From Vibrio splendidus (GTDB lineage Bacteria > Pseudomonadota > Gammaproteobacteria > Enterobacterales > Vibrionaceae), in NCBI RefSeq assembly GCF_024347615.1, contig NZ_AP025508.1, positions 1,240,001 through 1,304,000 on the forward strand: a stretch of DNA of 64,000 nt. Reading direction: 5' to 3'. Every line of letters starts with the position of its first letter. The first letter of the stretch is position 1. The position numbers were made by a program, and so were the translations under genes. Below, piece after piece: positions 10,641 through 21,536 of this stretch. The notes beneath the pieces are model-generated. The model saw only the letters and a list, made by a program, of their open reading frames with translations, had not been told where the DNA came from and did no database searches.

Positions 10641-11648
10641 GTGATCGAAAAGATTTGGTTTAACAATCATCCGTTAAAATACCTTCTTTGGCCGCTACTG
10701 TGGCCATTGAGTCTGCTGTTCAAAATGATCAGCGGTCAAAGACGTGACGCCTATCTGTCCGGTAAAAAAGAGACCTACCGTCCGCCCTTACCAGTAATTA
10801 TTGTTGGTAATATTACCGCTGGTGGCAATGGTAAAACACCGGTTGTGATTTGGTTAGTTGAGGTGCTTCAAGCTAACGGCTTTAAGCCTGGAGTGGTTTC
10901 TCGAGGTTATGGGGCAAAAGCGCCAAGCTACCCGTTAGTATTGGATGAAAACACGCCTGCTGAACACTCTGGCGATGAACCTCGTTTAATTCGAAAGCGA
11001 ACTGGTGCGCCTGTCGCAGTCGATCCTGTGCGTGCAAACGCGGTAAAGGCTTTGTTGAGCGAAGGAGTTGATGTCATCATCACGGATGATGGCCTTCAGC
11101 ATTATGCACTTGAACGTGATATTGAATTTGCGGTTATCGACGGTGCTAGACGCTTTGGTAGCGAATGCCTAATTCCTTTAGGTCCGTTAAGAGAGCCTAT
11201 ATCTCGTTTAGATGACGTAGACTTTTTGGTTAACAATGGCGGTAAAGTGCAAGGACGAGAGTTCTCTATGTCTTTGCTACCAAGCCAAGCCGTTAACCTA
11301 AAGACAGGTCAGAAAAGGTCTGTGGCAAAATTACAGAAGCTGGTGGCTTTTGCTGGTATTGGCCACCCACCACGCTTTTTTAAAACATTAGAAGATCTTG
11401 ATGGTGATGTGGTTTTCACACAGGGCTTCGCCGACCATCAAGATTTTGATAAAGATGAACTTCATGCCTTAGCTAAGAAAGGTATGAATCTGATTATGAC
11501 AGAAAAAGACGCTGTAAAATGCGAAGAATATGCTCAAGATAACTGGTGGTATCTTCCAGTTTCTGCGCAGTTTGATGAAGATTCGCAACAGCAAATTTTA
11601 AAAAGAATAAAAGAGGTTATGGAATACTATGGATCACCGTCTACTTGA
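10641..11648 (+). CDS. lpxK: Tetraacyldisaccharide 4'-kinase LpxK
   Basis: A 335-residue kinase that phosphorylates the lipid A precursor at the 4' position. It has a membrane-associating hydrophobic N-terminus ([17 protein letters not shown]) and the P-loop [12 protein letters not shown] at 56-67; the DDGLQH motif follows near residue 150. The start is GTG. Its 3' end overlaps the Trm112-like gene by 20 bases, so translation of the two is linked. It forms an operon with msbA and kdsB. Confidence 0.95.
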   Translation: MIEKIWFNNHPLKYLLWPLLWPLSLLFKMISGQRRDAYLSGKKETYRPPLPVIIVGNITAGGNGKTPVVIWLVEVLQANGFKPGVVSRGYGAKAPSYPLVLDENTPAEHSGDEPRLIRKRTGAPVAVDPVRANAVKALLSEGVDVIITDDGLQHYALERDIEFAVIDGARRFGSECLIPLGPLREPISRLDDVDFLVNNGGKVQGREFSMSLLPSQAVNLKTGQKRSVAKLQKLVAFAGIGHPPRFFKTLEDLDGDVVFTQGFADHQDFDKDELHALAKKGMNLIMTEKDAVKCEEYAQDNWWYLPVSAQFDEDSQQQILKRIKEVMEYYGSPST

Positions 11649-11808
11649 GATCGTTGCTTGCCCTGTATGTAAAGGTAAACTAACTTTTGACAAGGATAAG
11701 CAAGAGCTTGTTTGTAAAATTGATCGCCTTGCTTACCCAATTAAAGAGGGTATTCCTGTTCTTTTAGAACCTGAAGCTCGCACCGTTTCAATGGATGAGG
11801 GTAAGTAA
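11629..11808 (+). CDS. Trm112 family protein (YcaR-like)
   Basis: A 59-residue protein beginning [18 protein letters not shown] and containing ACPVCKGK (Cys11, Cys14) and a second part with [20 protein letters not shown]. This is the Trm112/UPF0434 fold. In eukaryotes and archaea Trm112 activates partner methyltransferases; the bacterial role is unclear. The second zinc-binding pair is incomplete: only one Cys (Cys29) follows the N-terminal pair. It overlaps lpxK by 20 bases and kdsB by one (TAATG), a conserved arrangement also seen for E. coli ycaR-kdsB. Confidence 0.92.
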   Translation: MDHRLLEIVACPVCKGKLTFDKDKQELVCKIDRLAYPIKEGIPVLLEPEARTVSMDEGK

Positions 11809-12554
11809 TGTCTTATACGGTTGTTATACCTGCGAGATACCAATCGAGCCGTTTACCTGGGAAGCCGCTTGCTGACATTGGTGGAAAGCCGATGATTCAA
11901 TGGGTATACGAACAGTCAATGAAAGCGGGTGCTGATAACGTTATTATCGCTACCGACGACGCTCGAGTTGAAAAAGCGGCTAAAGCATTTGGCGCGACCG
12001 TTTGTATGACATCACCGAATCATGAGTCAGGTACTGAACGCCTAGCTGAAGTGATTGAAGTTATGAAGATTCCTGATGATCATATTATCGTGAATGTTCA
12101 AGGTGATGAGCCACTTATCCCACCAGCGATCATTAATCAGGTTGCTAACAATCTTGCGAACAGTACAGCTCCGATGGCAACACTCGGTGTGGAAATTACT
12201 CATGCTGATGAAGTGTTTAATCCTAACGCCGTAAAAGTTGTGACTGACAAAGATGGGTATGCCCTGTATTTTAGCCGAGCTACTATTCCTTGGGATCGCG
12301 ATGCTTACGCGAACAACGGTACAGCAGCGGAATCTCCACTGCTTCGTCACATTGGCATCTACGCTTACCGTGCGGGTTTTATCAATACCTATATTAATTG
12401 GGAACCTAGTACTCTTGAGCGTATTGAGTGCCTAGAGCAATTACGAGTGCTTTGGTATGGTGAAAAAATCCATGTAGACGTTGCGGTTGAAGCGCCAGCT
12501 GCTGGTGTCGATACGCCTGAAGATCTAGAAGCGGTTCGAGCTATTATTGGCTAA
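11808..12554 (+). CDS. kdsB: 3-deoxy-manno-octulosonate cytidylyltransferase KdsB
   Basis: A 248-residue nucleotidyltransferase that makes CMP-KDO from CTP and KDO for the LPS inner core. The CTP-binding segment [15 protein letters not shown] lies at 7-21 and VQGDEP at 97-102. Length matches the family. The start overlaps the stop of the Trm112-like gene by one base. It is the last gene of the comEC-msbA-lpxK-kdsB series and is followed by a hairpin terminator. Confidence 0.97.
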   Translation: MSYTVVIPARYQSSRLPGKPLADIGGKPMIQWVYEQSMKAGADNVIIATDDARVEKAAKAFGATVCMTSPNHESGTERLAEVIEVMKIPDDHIIVNVQGDEPLIPPAIINQVANNLANSTAPMATLGVEITHADEVFNPNAVKVVTDKDGYALYFSRATIPWDRDAYANNGTAAESPLLRHIGIYAYRAGFINTYINWEPSTLERIECLEQLRVLWYGEKIHVDVAVEAPAAGVDTPEDLEAVRAIIG

Positions 12555-12583
12555 GCTTCTTTGAGCTGTTTACAGAACACCGC

Positions 12584-12612
12584 TGAGCCTTGCTTATTGC
12601 GAGGCTTTTTTA
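12584..12612 (+). terminator. Intrinsic terminator after kdsB
   Basis: Stem AGCCTTGC / GCGAGGCT (one G-U pair) with a TTATT loop followed by T6. Confidence 0.85.
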
Positions 12613-12758
12613 TGTCTATAGAAAATTGCGAACGTGTCTTATGGATCTAAGCTCGCGCATTGACCTAAGCAAACGGATATTGGGCTGGTTGCATTGGTTT
12701 ATGCATCATCAACTCGGAATTATCTGAGATTTACCTCGCTCGACTTCCAATTTTTCTC

Positions 12759-12764
12759 TATAAT
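12759..12764 (+). promoter_or_regulatory. Probable -10 element of the cmk/rpsA promoter
   Basis: A perfect TATAAT hexamer sits 70 bases before the cmk start in the first gap after the kdsB terminator. The matching -35 region (around 12735-12745) is poor. The rest of the gap between 12613 and 12758 shows nothing else I can name. Confidence 0.5.
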
Positions 12765-12833
12765 ATGCCGCCTATAAAGTAGTGGCGAATCGCTAGTACA
12801 GAATAAAACTTACGACAAAACGTGGAGTAAAAG

Positions 12834-13514
12834 ATGCCTTCTCAAAGCCCAGTGATTACGGTTGATGGACCAAGTGGTGCAGGTAAAGGTACCCTGTGTA
12901 TGTTGCTAGCAGATAAGCTAGGCTTTCATCTTCTAGATTCAGGCGCGATTTATCGCGTATTGGCTTTAGCGGCAATTCACCATGGTGTGGATACTGAATC
13001 AGAAGATGCTTTAGTACCGCTTGCGACACACTTAGACGTGCAGTTTATTGCTGAAGGCGACTTAGTTAAGGTTATCCTAGAAGGTGAAGATGTGTCTGGT
13101 GAACTTCGTAAAGAAGAAACCGGCATGGCAGCTTCAAAAGTGGCCGCTTTACCTCGCGTTCGTGAAGCTCTGCTTCGTCGTCAACGCGCATTCAGCGCGG
13201 CACCTGGTTTGGTTGCTGATGGCCGTGACATGGGAACGGTTGTGTTCCCTGAAGCTGAAGCGAAAATATTTTTAGATGCAAGTGCTGAAGAGCGTGCGAG
13301 TCGCCGCCTTAAACAGTTGCAACAGAAGGGGTTAGATGTTAAATTTGACGACCTTTTGAGCGAGATCCAAGAGCGAGACGACCGAGATCGTAATCGCCCA
13401 GTGGCGCCACTTCGCCCTGCAGAGGATGCTCTAGTGCTTGATTCCACCTCAATGAATATTGAGCAGGTAGTAGAAAAAGCACTACACTATATTGAATCGA
13501 AACTGGCTGGGTAA
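12834..13514 (+). CDS. cmk: Cytidylate kinase
   Basis: A 226-residue NMP kinase converting CMP and dCMP to diphosphates. P-loop GPSGAGKGT at 12-20; the substrate-binding [13 protein letters not shown] segment and the [14 protein letters not shown] lid/anchor region are present. A GTGGAG ribosome site precedes the ATG. It lies directly upstream of rpsA, the same pair as in E. coli. Confidence 0.97.
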   Translation: MPSQSPVITVDGPSGAGKGTLCMLLADKLGFHLLDSGAIYRVLALAAIHHGVDTESEDALVPLATHLDVQFIAEGDLVKVILEGEDVSGELRKEETGMAASKVAALPRVREALLRRQRAFSAAPGLVADGRDMGTVVFPEAEAKIFLDASAEERASRRLKQLQQKGLDVKFDDLLSEIQERDDRDRNRPVAPLRPAEDALVLDSTSMNIEQVVEKALHYIESKLAG

Positions 13515-13620
13515 TTTCGCCGAGCTAGTACGAACGTTGGTCGCAAGGATGATGACCGGCGAATTTATCAACCCCATGCGGTAGGATACCCATGGACGTT
13601 TAATTATTGAAGATTAAATA
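13515..13620 (+). promoter_or_regulatory. Structured rpsA leader with GGA-bearing hairpin loops (S1 autoregulation candidate)
   Basis: The 106-base leader folds visibly. TTCGCCG (13516-13522) pairs with CGGCGAA (13557-13563), and inside it GGTC (13539) can pair with GACC (13554), exposing an AGGAT loop. A second hairpin pairs CCATG-GGT (13574-13582, one bulged C) with ACC-CATGG (13588-13595) around another AGGAT loop. E. coli rpsA has a comparable leader through which free S1 represses its own translation, and it likewise lacks a strong Shine-Dalgarno sequence. Here only a weak GAAG precedes the ATG. The folding is read by eye. Confidence 0.7.
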
Positions 13621-15291
13621 ATGACTGAATCTTTTGCTCAACTCTTTGAAGAGTTTCTATCTGAAACTGAATTCCAACAAGGCAGCATCGTTAAAGGTAC
13701 TGTAGTAGCTATCGAGAACGGTTTCGTTCTTGTAGATGCTGGTCTTAAGTCTGAATCTGCTATCCCTGCTGAACAATTCAAGAACGCTGCTGGCGAACTT
13801 GAAGTTGAAGTTGGTGCTGAAGTAGACGTAGCTCTAGACGCTGTTGAAGATGGTTTCGGTGAAACTCAACTTTCTCGTGAGAAAGCTAAGCGTCACGAAG
13901 CTTGGATCGTACTTGAGAAAGCTTGTGAAGAAGCTGAAACTGTTGTTGGTATCATCAACGGTAAAGTTAAAGGCGGTTTCACTGTTGAACTTAACGGTAT
14001 CCGTGCTTTCCTTCCAGGTTCTCTAGTAGACGTACGTCCTATCCGTGACACTGCTCACCTAGAAAACAAAGAGCTAGAGTTCAAAGTAATCAAGCTAGAC
14101 CAGAAGCGTAACAACGTTGTTGTTTCTCGTCGTGCTGTTATCGAATCTGAAAACAGTGTTGAGCGTGACGAACTTCTTGAAACTCTACAAGAAGGTACTG
14201 AAGTTAAAGGTATCGTTAAGAACCTTACTGACTACGGTGCATTCGTTGATCTTGGCGGTGTTGACGGTCTTCTACATATCACAGATATGGCTTGGAAGCG
14301 CGTTAAGCACCCATCAGAGATCGTTAACGTTGGTGACGAAATCCTAGTTAAAGTTCTTAAGTTCGATCGTGAGCGCACTCGTGTTTCACTAGGTCTTAAG
14401 CAACTAGGCGAAGATCCATGGGTAGCAATCGCTAAGCGTTACCCTGAAGGTCACAAGCTTTCTGGTCGTGTTACAAACCTAACTGACTACGGCTGCTTCG
14501 TTGAAATCGAAGAAGGCGTTGAAGGTCTAGTACACGTTTCTGAAATGGATTGGACTAACAAGAACATCCACCCTTCTAAAGTTGTTAATGTTGGCGACGA
14601 AGTTGAGGTTATGGTTCTTGATATCGACGAAGAACGTCGTCGTATCTCTCTAGGTCTGAAACAGTGTAAAGCTAACCCATGGCAGTCATTTGCAGAAATG
14701 CAAGCTAAGGGCGACAAAGTTACTGGTAAGATCAAGTCTATCACTGACTTTGGTATCTTCATCGGTCTAGAAGGCGGTATCGACGGTCTTGTACACCTAT
14801 CTGACATTTCTTGGAACGCTGCCGGCGAAGAAGCTGTACGTGAATACAAGAAAGGCGACGAAATCTCTGCTGTTGTTCTAGCAGTAGATGCAGAGCGTGA
14901 GCGTATTTCTCTTGGCGTTAAGCAAATGGAAAACGACCCGTTCAACGCATACGTTGCTGACAACAAGAAAGGTGTTCTTGTAAACGGTACTGTAACTGCA
15001 GTTGACGCGAAAGGCGCTACTATCGAGCTAATCGAAGGCGTTGAGGGTTACCTACGCGCTTCTGAAGTTTCTCGTGACCGTATCGAAGATGCATCTCTAA
15101 TCCTAAGCGTTGGCGACAGCGTTGAAGCGAAGTTCACTGGTGTAGACCGTAAGAACCGCGTAATCAACCTATCTATCAAAGCTAAAGATGAAGCTGATGA
15201 GCAAGAAGCAATGGCTTCACTGAACAAGTCTGATGAAGGCGCGTTCGGTAACGCAATGGCAGACGCATTCAAAGCTGCTAAAGGCGAATAA
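13621..15291 (+). CDS. rpsA: 30S ribosomal protein S1
   Basis: A 556-residue protein made of six S1 RNA-binding repeats (roughly 20-87, 105-171, 192-260, 277-347, 364-434, 451-520), the full-length gammaproteobacterial form. It binds mRNA leaders and is needed for initiation on structured messages. Codon use is strongly biased (GGT, CGT, GAA, AAC), as expected for very high expression, and contrasts with neighbours such as comEC. It is preceded by a structured leader and followed by a strong terminator. Confidence 0.98.
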   Translation: MTESFAQLFEEFLSETEFQQGSIVKGTVVAIENGFVLVDAGLKSESAIPAEQFKNAAGELEVEVGAEVDVALDAVEDGFGETQLSREKAKRHEAWIVLEKACEEAETVVGIINGKVKGGFTVELNGIRAFLPGSLVDVRPIRDTAHLENKELEFKVIKLDQKRNNVVVSRRAVIESENSVERDELLETLQEGTEVKGIVKNLTDYGAFVDLGGVDGLLHITDMAWKRVKHPSEIVNVGDEILVKVLKFDRERTRVSLGLKQLGEDPWVAIAKRYPEGHKLSGRVTNLTDYGCFVEIEEGVEGLVHVSEMDWTNKNIHPSKVVNVGDEVEVMVLDIDEERRRISLGLKQCKANPWQSFAEMQAKGDKVTGKIKSITDFGIFIGLEGGIDGLVHLSDISWNAAGEEAVREYKKGDEISAVVLAVDAERERISLGVKQMENDPFNAYVADNKKGVLVNGTVTAVDAKGATIELIEGVEGYLRASEVSRDRIEDASLILSVGDSVEAKFTGVDRKNRVINLSIKAKDEADEQEAMASLNKSDEGAFGNAMADAFKAAKGE

Positions 15292-15330
15292 TAGCTTCTC
15301 GTTAAGAGAATTATAGCTATATAGCCAAGA

Positions 15331-15358
15331 AAGGAGCCGTAAGGCTCCTTTTTTTTTG
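15331..15358 (+). terminator. Intrinsic terminator after rpsA
   Basis: Perfect stem AAGGAGCC / GGCTCCTT with a GTAA loop and eight T. Confidence 0.95.
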
Positions 15359-15412
15359 CTTATTTTTCCGATAGGTCTATAATTTCTAAAAAGAAAACCA
15401 ACGAGGGTAACT

Positions 15413-15697
15413 ATGACTAAGTCTGAATTGATTGAAAGACTGTGCGCTGAGCAAACGCACCTTTCTGCAAAAGAAATTGAAGACGCTGTAAAAGACATTT
15501 TAGAGCACATGGCTTCAACACTAGAAAGTGGTGATCGAATCGAAATTCGCGGATTTGGCAGTTTTTCTCTGCATTACCGTGAACCTCGTGTTGGACGTAA
15601 TCCTAAAACTGGTGACAAGGTTGAGTTGGAAGGCAAATACGTTCCTCACTTTAAACCAGGTAAAGAGCTACGCGAACGAGTAAACTCAGGACTGTAG
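15413..15697 (+). CDS. ihfB: Integration host factor subunit beta
   Basis: A 94-residue DNABII protein with the helical dimerisation half, [20 protein letters not shown] and the intercalating Pro at residue 64 in the RNPKTG arm. With IHF-alpha it bends DNA sharply at specific sites. A TATAAT at 15378-15383 with a weak -35 (TTGCTT) gives it its own promoter after the rpsA terminator. The position behind rpsA is conserved in enterobacteria. Confidence 0.97.
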   Translation: MTKSELIERLCAEQTHLSAKEIEDAVKDILEHMASTLESGDRIEIRGFGSFSLHYREPRVGRNPKTGDKVELEGKYVPHFKPGKELRERVNSGL

Positions 15698-15716
15698 ACT
15701 ACTTATCGGAATTAAG

Positions 15717-15750
15717 AAAAGCGGCATACTATAATGTATGCCGCTTTTTT
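15717..15750 (+). terminator. Intrinsic terminator after ihfB
   Basis: Stem AAAAGCGGCATAC / GTATGCCGCTTTT with a TATAAT loop and a T run; strong and symmetrical. Confidence 0.93.
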
Positions 15751-15826
15751 ATGACCATAATATGGTGGTCTGATTAGTAATTTTCCTGCATAATCGTACA
15801 GCTAACTAACCAATGAGTGATGAACT

Positions 15827-16099
15827 ATGAAAATTATAAAAATAGTCGCCGTTATCGCACTTTTCCTAATTGCACTGGCTTTAGGCTCTCAAAACCAAAC
15901 AAGTGTGAATTTCAACTATCTGCTAGCGCAAGGTGACTTCCACCTATCAAGCTTATTAGGTGTTGTCTTCGTTTCAGGTTTTGGTCTTGCTTGGTTAGTC
16001 TTCGGCAATATGCACATGCGATCTCAACTGAGAATTCATCGTTTGAAGAAACAACTCAATAAGCAATCAAAGCAGGTAGCTGCTGATACCAAAGCTTAA
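15827..16099 (+). CDS. lapA: Lipopolysaccharide assembly protein LapA
   Basis: A 90-residue protein with two membrane helices (about 2-22 and 43-64) and a basic cytoplasmic tail (RIHRLKKQLNKQSKQ). The family (YciS, DUF1049) is encoded beside LapB and works with it in LPS homeostasis. The gap to lapB is only twelve bases, so they form an operon. Confidence 0.92.
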   Translation: MKIIKIVAVIALFLIALALGSQNQTSVNFNYLLAQGDFHLSSLLGVVFVSGFGLAWLVFGNMHMRSQLRIHRLKKQLNKQSKQVAADTKA

Positions 16100-16111
16100 A
16101 GGTCTTATTTG

Positions 16112-17287
16112 ATGTTAGAGTTACTGTTCTTGCTCTTACCTATTGCCGCCGCCTACGGTTGGTATATGGGTAATCGTAATGCTCAGCAAGAAAAACAGAA
16201 ACAATCACACCAGATTTCCCGTCAATACGTGACGGGTTTGAACCTATTACTGTCAGATCAGTCTGACAAAGCGGTTGATCACTTCATTGAACTCCTTCAA
16301 GTCGACAATGAAACCATCGATACTCACTTAGCTTTGGGCAATTTGTTCCGCTCTAGAGGTGAAGTCGACCGTGCTATTCGTATCCACCAAAATCTTATCT
16401 CTCGTTCGGGGCTTACTCTCGATCAGAAAAACCTCGCACTACAACAATTAGCTAAAGATTATATGGTCTCTGGCTTTCTTGATCGCGCCGAAAAAATCTT
16501 TGAACAACTTGTAGAAGAACCCGATCACAAAGAGGGTGCTCTACAGCAGTTGGTTGCTATTTATCAGCAAACTCGAGAGTGGAACAAGGCTATTCATTAC
16601 GGAAATATCCTAGTTAAGCTCGGTAAGAAGAAAATGAAGATGCGGGCGACAGTTGCACATTTCTGGTGTGAACTTGCGATGCAAGAGCAAGCCGATGGTA
16701 ATCGTTCTAAAGCGCTTCAGCATTTCAAAAAGGCACTTTCTGAAGACCCTAAATGTGTCCGTGCTAGCATTGCTCTAGGCAAGTTCCACTTAGCGAACGA
16801 AGACTACCAAAAGACAATCGATTGTTTGGAATCGGTACTCGAGCAAGATATCGACTTTATTAGTGAGGTTTTGCCAACCCTTGCTGAGTGTTACCACAAG
16901 CTTGGGCAAGAGGCTCAATTGGTCGAGTTCCTTAAAGCTTGTATTCAGAATAAAGCTGGTGTGTCCGCTGAACTGATGCTCGCTCAATTGGTTGCTCACC
17001 ATGAAGATGTTGGTTCTGCTCAAGAGCTACTAACAAAGCAGCTAGTCAAAAATCCAACCATGAAGGGTTTTTATCGATTAATCGATTATCACCTAGCGGA
17101 AGCAGAAGAAGGTCGTGCGAAAGACAGCTTAACCACACTTCAATCTATGGTTGGTGAACAACTTAAGGTTAAGCCTCATTATCGTTGTCGTCAGTGTGGT
17201 TTCTCAACACACTCAATGTATTGGCACTGCCCTTCATGTAAGGGGTGGGGAACGATCAAGCCTATTCGTGGGCTTGATGGTGAATAG
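16112..17287 (+). CDS. lapB: Lipopolysaccharide assembly protein LapB (YciM)
   Basis: A 391-residue protein: N-terminal membrane anchor (LELLFLLLPIAAAYGWYMG), then tandem TPR helices (about 35-330), then a rubredoxin-type zinc site with two CxxC pairs (CRQCG and CPSCKGW) close to the C-terminus. LapB promotes FtsH degradation of LpxC and so sets lipid A synthesis. I use the ATG at 16112; a TTG three bases earlier is possible. Paired with lapA and upstream of pyrF, as in E. coli. Confidence 0.96.
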   Translation: MLELLFLLLPIAAAYGWYMGNRNAQQEKQKQSHQISRQYVTGLNLLLSDQSDKAVDHFIELLQVDNETIDTHLALGNLFRSRGEVDRAIRIHQNLISRSGLTLDQKNLALQQLAKDYMVSGFLDRAEKIFEQLVEEPDHKEGALQQLVAIYQQTREWNKAIHYGNILVKLGKKKMKMRATVAHFWCELAMQEQADGNRSKALQHFKKALSEDPKCVRASIALGKFHLANEDYQKTIDCLESVLEQDIDFISEVLPTLAECYHKLGQEAQLVEFLKACIQNKAGVSAELMLAQLVAHHEDVGSAQELLTKQLVKNPTMKGFYRLIDYHLAEAEEGRAKDSLTTLQSMVGEQLKVKPHYRCRQCGFSTHSMYWHCPSCKGWGTIKPIRGLDGE

Positions 17288-17318
17288 ATTTGTGGTCATT
17301 TTAAGACCAAATTATTAA

Positions 17319-17344
17319 TTGCAGCTTTCGGGCTGCATTTTTAT
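17319..17344 (+). terminator. Probable terminator after lapAB
   Basis: GCAGC / GCTGC hairpin followed by ATTTTT. A weaker GTGGTC / AGACCA stem lies just before it at 17291-17309. Short stem, so moderate confidence. Confidence 0.6.
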
Positions 17345-17409
17345 GACTGTTATTTATGGCCTGATTGGTATAAATATTTTGTAGAAAGTTAACTGCGTTA
17401 GGAGATGAA

Positions 17410-18105
17410 ATGAACGACCAAAAAATCATTGTAGCATTGGATTATGATAACCAAGCGGATGCGTTAGCCTTTGTTGATCGTATTGACCCAGCATCTTGCC
17501 GTCTAAAAGTGGGCAAAGAGATGTTTACCTTGTTTGGTCCTGAATTTGTTCGTGAATTGCATAAACGTGGTTTCTCAGTATTTTTGGATCTTAAATTCCA
17601 CGACATCCCGAACACATGTTCAAAAGCTGTGCGAGCTGCCGCGGAACTAGGCGTTTGGATGGTGAACGTACATGCTAGTGGCGGTGAGCGCATGATGACG
17701 GCGTCTCGCGAAATTTTGGAACCGTATGGTAAAGATCGTCCGTTGCTGATTGGCGTGACAGTACTGACTAGTATGGAGCAATCTGACTTGGCGGGTATTG
17801 GTTTGGATCTTGAGCCACAGCAGCAGGTGATGCGCTTGGCATCTCTGACTAAAAACTCAGGCTTAGATGGCGTTGTATGTTCGGCACAAGAGGCTTCTTT
17901 GCTAAAAGGTGCACTTGGCCAAGAATTCAAGCTAGTAACTCCTGGTATTCGTCCTGTAGGTGCTGATGTTGGTGACCAGAAGAGAATCATGACGCCTTCT
18001 AAAGCGATTGAGTCAGGTTCTGACTACCTTGTTATCGGTCGCCCTATCACTCAAGCGATAGATCCTGCCGCTGTACTTGCAGAGATCAACGGTACGCTAG
18101 CTTAG
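17410..18105 (+). CDS. pyrF: Orotidine 5'-phosphate decarboxylase
   Basis: A 231-residue TIM-barrel enzyme catalysing the last step of UMP synthesis. The catalytic [10 protein letters not shown] motif lies at 60-69, and TPGIRP with the final VIGRPIT phosphate-binding segment follow. AGGAGATGAA precedes the ATG. It has its own upstream gap after the lapB terminator. Confidence 0.97.
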   Translation: MNDQKIIVALDYDNQADALAFVDRIDPASCRLKVGKEMFTLFGPEFVRELHKRGFSVFLDLKFHDIPNTCSKAVRAAAELGVWMVNVHASGGERMMTASREILEPYGKDRPLLIGVTVLTSMEQSDLAGIGLDLEPQQQVMRLASLTKNSGLDGVVCSAQEASLLKGALGQEFKLVTPGIRPVGADVGDQKRIMTPSKAIESGSDYLVIGRPITQAIDPAAVLAEINGTLA

Positions 18106-18137
18106 GTTTGCATCAGAAAGCTATTCGAATAAGAAGG

Positions 18138-18166
18138 AAGGCCAGCAAATTGCTGGCCTTCTTATT
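18138..18166 (+). terminator. Terminator between pyrF and miaE
   Basis: Perfect AAGGCCAGCAA / TTGCTGGCCTT stem. The T tracts on both strands are interrupted; it could serve both convergent genes. Confidence 0.75.
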
Positions 18167-18235
18167 TGTGTACGAAGCCTTTTCATTTGTGTACGAGGCA
18201 TTGAATTGATCTGGACTTGAGTTATCTTGCCTAGC

Positions 18236-18991
18236 CTAAACCGGAGCGCCGCTATGGAACTTAAAATCGCTGTCTTCTGAAGTGATAAGATCCGCTTCTA
18301 CTTGCGCGAAATGAGCAATACGCTCTGAGATATCTTTCCCTGCGATCTGCTCTGCTAACTCAAGGTAATCTTGGTAATGTCGAGCCTCTGAGCGAAGCAG
18401 AGACACGTAAAACTTCTCCATATCTTCTTCCAAGAATGGAGCTAATTTAGCGAAACGCTCACAAGAGCGAGCTTCGATAAACGCACCGATGATGAGCTTA
18501 TCAACTAGAGCATCGGGTTCGTAAGTTTTGACTTGCTTGATTAAACCCTTAGCGTAGCGACCCGCTTCAATCGGTTGGTAAGTGACGCCTTTCTTTACCA
18601 TCAATTCCATGACTTGGTAGAAATGATGCAGCTCTTCTTTGATCAGCAATACCATTTTATCGATCAGGTCAGCGCCGTAATTGCAGCCTTCTTTCGCTGT
18701 AATTTGCTTTGATACGTTGCTTTTACCACGCAGAGACTCTAAGTCTCCGATACGACGGTAAGCAAATTGCTCGTAGGGCAAAATCCATTCATTCAGTTGC
18801 TTTGCGCTTTCTTTATCAACTGCGTACTTGCGGATAAGGAACAAAGCACTCTGTGCCGCCTTAAGCTCACAAAGCATGTGATCGCGTAGAATGATGTGAA
18901 GGTTTTCAGGCTTTTTGGCTTCATCGATCCATGAATCTGGCGTTTCAGCTTTAAGAAAAGAGTGGATTGGAGCTAATAATTCTTGATACAT
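18236..18991 (-). CDS. miaE: tRNA-(ms2io6A)-hydroxylase MiaE
   Basis: A 251-residue ferritin-like di-iron oxygenase that hydroxylates ms2i6A at tRNA position 37. The iron-ligand segments are visible: LCELKAAQSA, LIKEELHHFYQ, IEARSCERF and RSEARHYQDYL, and the C-terminal FHSGAPV is typical. I chose the ATG at 18991 (MYQELLAPIHSFL), matching Salmonella MiaE; a GTG at 19030 would add 13 unlikely residues. E. coli lacks this gene, so its presence fits Vibrio and Salmonella. Confidence 0.94.
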   Translation of the reverse strand: MYQELLAPIHSFLKAETPDSWIDEAKKPENLHIILRDHMLCELKAAQSALFLIRKYAVDKESAKQLNEWILPYEQFAYRRIGDLESLRGKSNVSKQITAKEGCNYGADLIDKMVLLIKEELHHFYQVMELMVKKGVTYQPIEAGRYAKGLIKQVKTYEPDALVDKLIIGAFIEARSCERFAKLAPFLEEDMEKFYVSLLRSEARHYQDYLELAEQIAGKDISERIAHFAQVEADLITSEDSDFKFHSGAPV

Positions 18992-19076
18992 GGTCAGGGC
19001 AAGTTTGTTGATAATGCGGGATTTTATCACAGCTCAAGAGATCTCCCTATACAGAGAAAGGAAATTCAACAGGTAC

Positions 19077-19114
19077 AAAAAAGGCCGCTAATTTAATGTA
19101 AATAAGCGGCCTTT
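19077..19114 (-). terminator. Terminator downstream of the 19.1 kb gene
   Basis: AAAGGCCGCT / AGCGGCCTTT stem with a 13-base AT loop; on the minus strand it ends in a T6 run. It separates this gene from miaE. Confidence 0.85.
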
Positions 19115-19132
19115 AAGTATTGCGTTAGACAG

Positions 19133-19897
19133 TTACCATTTCTTCTTCTGACCGAAGAGGGCGTCCATGTCTTCGTCACGCTCTTTAGATTCGATCTGTT
19201 GTAAATCTTGCGCGTTTTTATCTTGGCGCTTCTGATCAAGATCGTTAAGCATCTGCTGAAGCTTTTCTTTCGCTTGAGTAGAGTATGAATCGTTCTTAGT
19301 TGCTAATGCGTCGATACCTTTACGCAGTAACTGAATTGCTGTGCCTGGCTGTCCGCGAGAAATCGAGTCGTTTGCACGCTTGATAACATTTTCGATGTTG
19401 ATGCGAATTTGAATCGTCTCTAAACGAGCGTTTTCAACCACATAAGCTTGAGTCTCGAAGCGGCCTTTATTGTGCTCGTTACGGACCGTATCACGTAGGC
19501 GCTTAACTAACTTCAGCATCATGATCGCTTGTTTGTCACTGCTTGGAACGCGGAAGGTAGTACTTTCACCACCTTGGTAGTTCTCTTTAAGCTGGGTGAT
19601 TTGTTGTTTTACGCTTTCAATGCGTTGGGCAAGCTGCTTGTTTTTGGGATCGAGCTGATACATGTTTTCTAACGCATCAAGAATTCGATTGTTTAAGCAT
19701 ATAAGAAGATCTTGGCTAAACGGCATGTGATGAGCATTGCCAATCAACTCTTCTGTTCCGTCAATAATGGTTAGATAACGAGAAGCTTCCTGTTTCTTCG
19801 CTGTTTCTACCTTAACTTTGTATTGAAGCATGATGTTGTAGCCTAAAACCAACACCAAAAGAACGGCGACTAAGGCGATTATTAAACCAATATTCAT
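19133..19897 (-). CDS. Membrane-anchored helical protein of unknown function
   Basis: 254 residues. An N-terminal hydrophobic helix (about 3-24, IGLIIALVAVLLVLVLGYNIML) anchors it; the rest is predicted soluble, charged and helical, with a coiled-coil-like stretch (about 85-115) and a TPR-like pattern around NDSISRGQPGTAIQLLRKGIDAL. The C-terminus ends in a charged tail reading DEDMDALFGQKKKW. Similar Vibrio and Shewanella proteins carry vague 'DNA repair' names, which nothing here supports. It lies alone between miaE and cysB, divergent from cysB. Confidence 0.8.
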   Translation of the reverse strand: MNIGLIIALVAVLLVLVLGYNIMLQYKVKVETAKKQEASRYLTIIDGTEELIGNAHHMPFSQDLLICLNNRILDALENMYQLDPKNKQLAQRIESVKQQITQLKENYQGGESTTFRVPSSDKQAIMMLKLVKRLRDTVRNEHNKGRFETQAYVVENARLETIQIRINIENVIKRANDSISRGQPGTAIQLLRKGIDALATKNDSYSTQAKEKLQQMLNDLDQKRQDKNAQDLQQIESKERDEDMDALFGQKKKW

Positions 19898-21194
<1,297 letters not shown>

Positions 21195-21536
21195 GGGGCA
21201 CAGTCTTTAACTCGATTCCTATTCGGCCTGTTTACAGGCCGTTTTCATTTGAACTCGGTTTTTGTTTCTACCAATCGTAGTAAATAACGGGTTACCCTAG
21301 CTTGTTAAAACGCTCGATAACGTTGTTAGAACTTTTGATTGCAGAATAAGTACTTATCGAAACGACTTGTCGAACAGAGCTGCCTTGTTCTCAAGCCTTT
21401 ACCTGCGCTACTTCTGTTCACTGACTTTCCGTGATTGGTATGACTTACTGATAGCCTGTCCCTATAGCCTCGATTTGTATCCTTCCTTTCCATTTCGGCC
21501 TCTTACCCCTACAATCCACGCACCATAGGGGGAAGC
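21195..21536. other. Gene-free gap between cysB and the methyltransferase gene
   Basis: 342 bases. Only the cysB terminator at its start and the GGGGGAAG ribosome site at its end are recognisable. The middle is unstructured to the eye, with a pyrimidine-rich patch around 21480-21520. No open frame of note. Confidence 0.5.
21223..21246 (+). terminator. Intrinsic terminator after cysB
   Basis: CGGCCTG / CAGGCCG stem with a TTTA loop and a short TTTTC tail. Confidence 0.8.

Noticed and set aside
14487..14966. Minus-strand open frame of 159 codons
   Set aside because: A shadow of rpsA produced by its biased codon use; no start signal or family resemblance.
17442..17990. Minus-strand open frame of 182 codons
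   Set aside because: Antisense shadow of pyrF; the translation is Ser/Pro/Thr-rich noise.
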